Assembly (NCBI GenBank): GCA_964057225.1
Contig: OZ059896.1
Location: forward strand, 15,016,501 to 15,080,500
Source of the DNA: Auanema rhodensis
Lineage: Eukaryota > Nematoda > Chromadorea > Rhabditida > Rhabditidae
Length of the DNA stretch: 64,000 nucleotides
Direction of reading: 5' to 3'
Under the pieces are notes generated by a model. That model had not been told where the DNA came from and did no database searches. It saw nothing but the letters and a program-made list of their open reading frames with translations. A program made the translations under genes and the position numbers. This document shows, piece after piece, positions 63,074-64,000 of this stretch (positions are counted from its first letter, which is position 1; every line of letters begins with the position of its first letter).

Positions 63074-64000
63074 ATGCCACCGGTCACGTTGTGCCTGACT
63101 TTATTGACACTCTCATGCCTTCCCTTTGGGTCGGCAAAATATCAGATTTGCGCTCAATCTGAAGGGGGTATATTAGTAACACCTCCTGTGGTCACAGGCT
63201 GCCATAAGGCAGAAATTGAAAAGGCTCACAGTGTTGAGGTAGAAATATATCTACCAAAGGCTGAGATAGAGTCATGGGAAGCATGGAAATGCTATGTGAA
63301 AAAGTATAAAAGCTGTGTGAGAGATTTCATGTTTTTGAGAGATCGTAACACCACATTCTCTCATATTGAAACAGTAGATAAGAAAGATTGTGTTCGAGCA
63401 CATAGAAATCGTATGTGGAATGATAAAATCATGAATGCCCAACAGCATTCAGTTTTTGAAACACCATTAAACGAGCATAATCCAACTCGCTCTTGGTCCA
63501 CTGAAGAATGTGTAGAAATTGAACAATTTGTATTGAAGCGAGGGATAATAACTAGATTGAAAGAAGATCACATTGTATCAGACTTATTTATAAATACTGA
63601 TAATTGTAAAGGAAATGAAGGGTTTTGTGCAACTGGTGAAGGTGCAGTTATCTGGCAACCACCTATCCCATCAGTTGTCTGTCACTATCAAAAACTTGGC
63701 CCCTTCTCCGCCATGTTGGGTGATCATATTCTTCTAGTTCACTCTATTGAAAGCGCTTTTGTTCTCCAAAATCATTCCACATCCGCTCACGTTCAATCTT
63801 GTTTCGAATTCGCTGTTTTTGAATCATCTTCTGAGGCAATTATCCGATTCACAGCATATCCCCGTGTTTATAATTTGCTTGATCTTTCCAATACTTTGCT
63901 TAATGCTGATAGACGCAGAAATAAACGTAATGCATTACCTCAAAAACATCGCTCTTTCAGTGATGATTATCTTTTTGTTAATGCGAAATCCCAACCATAT
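63074..64000 (+). CDS. Envelope-glycoprotein-like protein, partial
   Basis: Open for 309 codons from ATG 63074 to the window end with no stop. The start has a signal-peptide-like stretch (VTLCLTLLTLSCLPFGSA). A Cys-rich ectodomain follows, with CHKAEIEKAHSVEVEIY, WEAWKCYVKKYKSCVRD, DCVRAHRN, WSTEECVEIE and GFCATGEGAVIWQPP, several Asn-glycosylation sites and a basic RRRNKR segment near the visible end. Envelope genes in invertebrate LTR elements were captured from several RNA or DNA virus lineages. The Cys/Trp spacing is reminiscent of class III-type glycoproteins (for example chuvirus-like), but I cannot confirm this. The same frame is open upstream through the gag tail. Confidence 0.55.
   Translation, partial: MPPVTLCLTLLTLSCLPFGSAKYQICAQSEGGILVTPPVVTGCHKAEIEKAHSVEVEIYLPKAEIESWEAWKCYVKKYKSCVRDFMFLRDRNTTFSHIETVDKKDCVRAHRNRMWNDKIMNAQQHSVFETPLNEHNPTRSWSTEECVEIEQFVLKRGIITRLKEDHIVSDLFINTDNCKGNEGFCATGEGAVIWQPPIPSVVCHYQKLGPFSAMLGDHILLVHSIESAFVLQNHSTSAHVQSCFEFAVFESSSEAIIRFTAYPRVYNLLDLSNTLLNADRRRNKRNALPQKHRSFSDDYLFVNAKSQPY

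Larger units (their letters stand above)
60393..64000 (+). mobile_element. LTR retroelement with gag- and env-like frames, partial
   Basis: Inserted into the second LINE copy: the paralogous LINE at 41634/41635 continues where this one breaks off. The first bases are TGTCAC. A probable 5' LTR, a gag-like frame and an envelope-like frame follow in order. No protease, reverse transcriptase or integrase sequence lies between gag and env. The 3' end is outside the window, so the second LTR and target duplication cannot be seen. The gag domain resembles Ty3/gypsy-type gag more than others I know, but the class is uncertain. Confidence 0.75.

Overview
The window is animal nuclear DNA, AT-rich outside its repeats. 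It carries a satellite-like array of intron-containing tRNA-Tyr genes and a chain of nested mobile elements: Merlin, LINE, Maverick/Polinton and an LTR retroelement. Short spliceosomal introns of about 42-75 bp and metazoan-type transposons suggest an invertebrate, possibly an arthropod. The sequence does not fix the species.

Region 1 (1-44247, resuming at 59890-59954) is the array. All units lie on the minus strand. I count 158 full-length 83-bp tRNA-Tyr(GTA) copies, one of them split by a transposon. Each has a 10-nt intron after position 37, boxes A and B, and a T-rich Pol III terminator. Roughly 100 further units (class B, 54 bp) have lost the T arm and box B. About 40 (class C, 50 bp) keep only the 5' half plus intron. 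Consecutive full units recur every 162 bp. Larger blocks are duplicated at fixed offsets (424, 673, 3110, 5697, 7750 and 9069 bp), so the array evolves like a satellite. Long plus-strand reading frames here are only the antisense of the tRNAs, because 162 bp is 54 codons.

Region 2 holds insertions in the array. A 1348-bp Merlin transposon (32822-34169) has 70-bp terminal inverted repeats, an 8-bp target duplication and a one-intron transposase with one frameshift. A 5'-truncated LINE 3' end lies at 41197-41945, and a duplicate of it at 59955-60392.

Region 3 (44248-59889) is an apparently complete 15.6-kb Maverick/Polinton with roughly 0.85-1.0-kb inverted repeats and the 6-bp target duplication CTCCGC. 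Its genes are a protein-primed family B DNA polymerase (reconstructed here as 14 exons), major and minor capsid proteins, a pVI-like basic protein, an adenain-like protease, a packaging ATPase, a chromodomain integrase, several small proteins and a spliced minus-strand zinc-cluster gene of unknown function. Replication, capsid, maturation, packaging and integration functions are all represented. This matches the view of Polintons as virus-like elements.

Region 4 (60393-64000) is the 5' part of an LTR retroelement inserted into the second LINE copy. It has a probable 5' LTR, a gag-like frame and, directly downstream with no pol between them, an open envelope-glycoprotein-like frame that runs off the window. 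Merlin and the Polinton entered different tRNA-derived units at the same nucleotide.
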